From: Amblyomma americanum
Lineage: Eukaryota > Arthropoda > Arachnida > Ixodida > Ixodidae
Length of the DNA: 64,000 nt
NCBI RefSeq assembly: GCF_052857255.1
Contig: NW_027526673.1
Span: 92,958 to 156,957, forward strand
Direction of reading: 5' to 3'
Positions 63,191 through 64,000 of this stretch are shown here, piece by piece (position 1 is the stretch's first letter; every line of letters begins with the position of its first letter). The position numbers were made by a program, and so were the translations under genes. The notes under the pieces were generated by a model. The model saw only the letters and a program-made list of their open reading frames with translations, did not search any database and was not told the DNA's origin.

Positions 63191-64000
63191 AGCATGCATT
63201 CGTGCTTAAAACAACGAAACAAGCTGTTTTAGACCGAAACTAGCTAAATCTGAACGCATAGGTTTTACAAGTGTCCCTGTGACACGCGTCAAAACTTTTT
63301 CTCTCATAACTGCGTGAAAAGCATGTATAATACAACGAAACAAGCTGTTTTAGACCGAAACGAGCTAAATCTGAACACATCGGTTTTAAAAGCGTCCTTG
63401 TGAAACGCGTCAAAACTTTTTCTCTTATAACTGCGCGAAAAGATTGTATTCGTGCTTAATACAACGAAACAAGCTGTTTTAGACCAAAACGAGCTAGATC
63501 TGAACACATCGGTTTTACAAGTGCTTATGTGATAAGCGTCAAAACTTTTTTCTTTTATAACTGCGCGAAAAGCATGTATTCCTGCTTAATCCAACGAAAC
63601 AAGCTGTTTTAGACCGAAACGAGGTAAATCTGTACACATCGGTTTTACAAGTGTCCTTGTGACACGCGTCAAAACTTTTTCTCTTATAACTGCGTGAAAA
63701 GCATGTATTCGTGATTAATCCAACGAAACAAGCTGTTTTAGACCGAAACGAGCTAAATCACAACATATTGGATTTACGAGTGTTCCTCTGATACGCGTCA
63801 AAACTTTTTCTCTTATAACTGCGCGAAAAGCATATATAGGTGCTTAATACAACGAAACAAGTTGTTTTAGACCGAAACGAGCTAAATCACAAAACATCGG
63901 TTTTACGTTTTCCTCTGATACGCGTCAAAACTTTTTCTCTTATAACTTCGCGAAAAGCATGTATTCGTGCTTAATACAACGAAACAAGCTGTTTTAGACC
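62905..64000. repeat. Terminal repeat of 57840-58935, cut by the window edge
   Basis: This block follows 57840-58935 in order to the final base, which falls at the end of a GTTTTAGACC box. The array clearly continues past the window. Confidence 0.85.

Larger units (their letters stand above)
19515..64000. repeat. Satellite array, right part (~127-bp monomers, head-to-tail)
   Basis: About 350 further monomers of the same family continue in the same orientation and in the phase expected if the retroelement were removed. The array reaches the last base of the window, so its end is not seen. The same conserved boxes and monomer classes occur as on the left. Two classes, one with GTGTGCATGTGAT and one with GTGCCCATGTGATAAGCG, reappear only after about 35.4 kb and 37.5 kb respectively. 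I found no non-satellite sequence anywhere in these 44 kb. Five degenerate 8-bp-deletion monomers reading GTATATTACAACG occur only in this part (45816, 49508, 54220, 59405, 61184). Confidence 0.97.

Noticed and set aside
1..64000. Circular or extrachromosomal satellite molecule, since the last base (GTTTTAGACC) joins the first (AAAACGAGC) in monomer phase
   Set aside because: The window is an arbitrary cut. Matching phase has about a 1 in 127 chance, and nothing else indicates a circle.
1..64000. tRNA, rRNA or telomeric repeats
   Set aside because: No tRNA-like cloverleaf boxes, rRNA core motifs or short telomeric units were seen in the satellite or the insert.

Overview
This window is almost entirely a tandem satellite DNA array from a eukaryotic nuclear genome. 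The only non-satellite sequence is one 1,391-bp retroelement insertion at 18113-19503. The insert carries the end of a Penelope-like element (PLE): the last part of a reverse transcriptase followed by a GIY-YIG endonuclease. From memory, its protein and its 3' untranslated region most resemble PLE/'reverse transcriptase' sequences of hard ticks. An arthropod, probably a tick, is therefore the best guess for the organism. That assignment is inference and rests on this insert alone.

The satellite runs head-to-tail in a single orientation from base 1 to 18101 and again from 19515 to 64000, about 490 monomers. The commonest monomer is 129 bp, with classes of about 123-127 bp and rare forms near 107 bp. 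The monomers fall into about a dozen recurring classes. Classes are distinguished mainly by a short variable window lying between two very conserved boxes, and by a linked variant about 15 bases upstream. Classes appear in set orders that form higher-order repeats (HORs). These HORs have been duplicated at several scales: 2,814 bp (6185-11812, with an older partner at 1-2896), 2,294 bp in three copies (12960-20030), about 1.9 kb, 1,658 bp in two near-identical copies (about 26610-29925), 1,522 bp, about 3.7-3.9 kb (44670-52095), and overlapping repeats offset by 6,964 and 5,065 bp in the last 11 kb.

Class content divides the window into three domains: about 1-11.8 kb, about 11.8-35.4 kb and about 35.4-64 kb. 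Two monomer classes present in the first and third domains were not seen in the middle one.

The PLE landed in the third copy of the 2,294-bp HOR. The first two copies preserve the empty site, so the 11-bp target-site duplication can be read by comparing paralogous copies. The element is built as an inverted repeat: a 286/287-bp copy of its own 3' end (end of the reading frame plus 3' UTR) sits inverted at its 5' end. The arms differ by one base in a homopolymer, the 290-codon frame is open and the target-site duplication is perfect, so the insertion looks recent.

I see no cellular protein-coding gene, tRNA, rRNA or CRISPR array. The many short open frames in the satellite arise because 129 is a multiple of three and are not credible genes. 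The array shows no gene-to-gene cooperation. Its biology is that of a long satellite block (centromeric, pericentromeric or other heterochromatin, which cannot be decided from sequence) evolving by unequal exchange and conversion.
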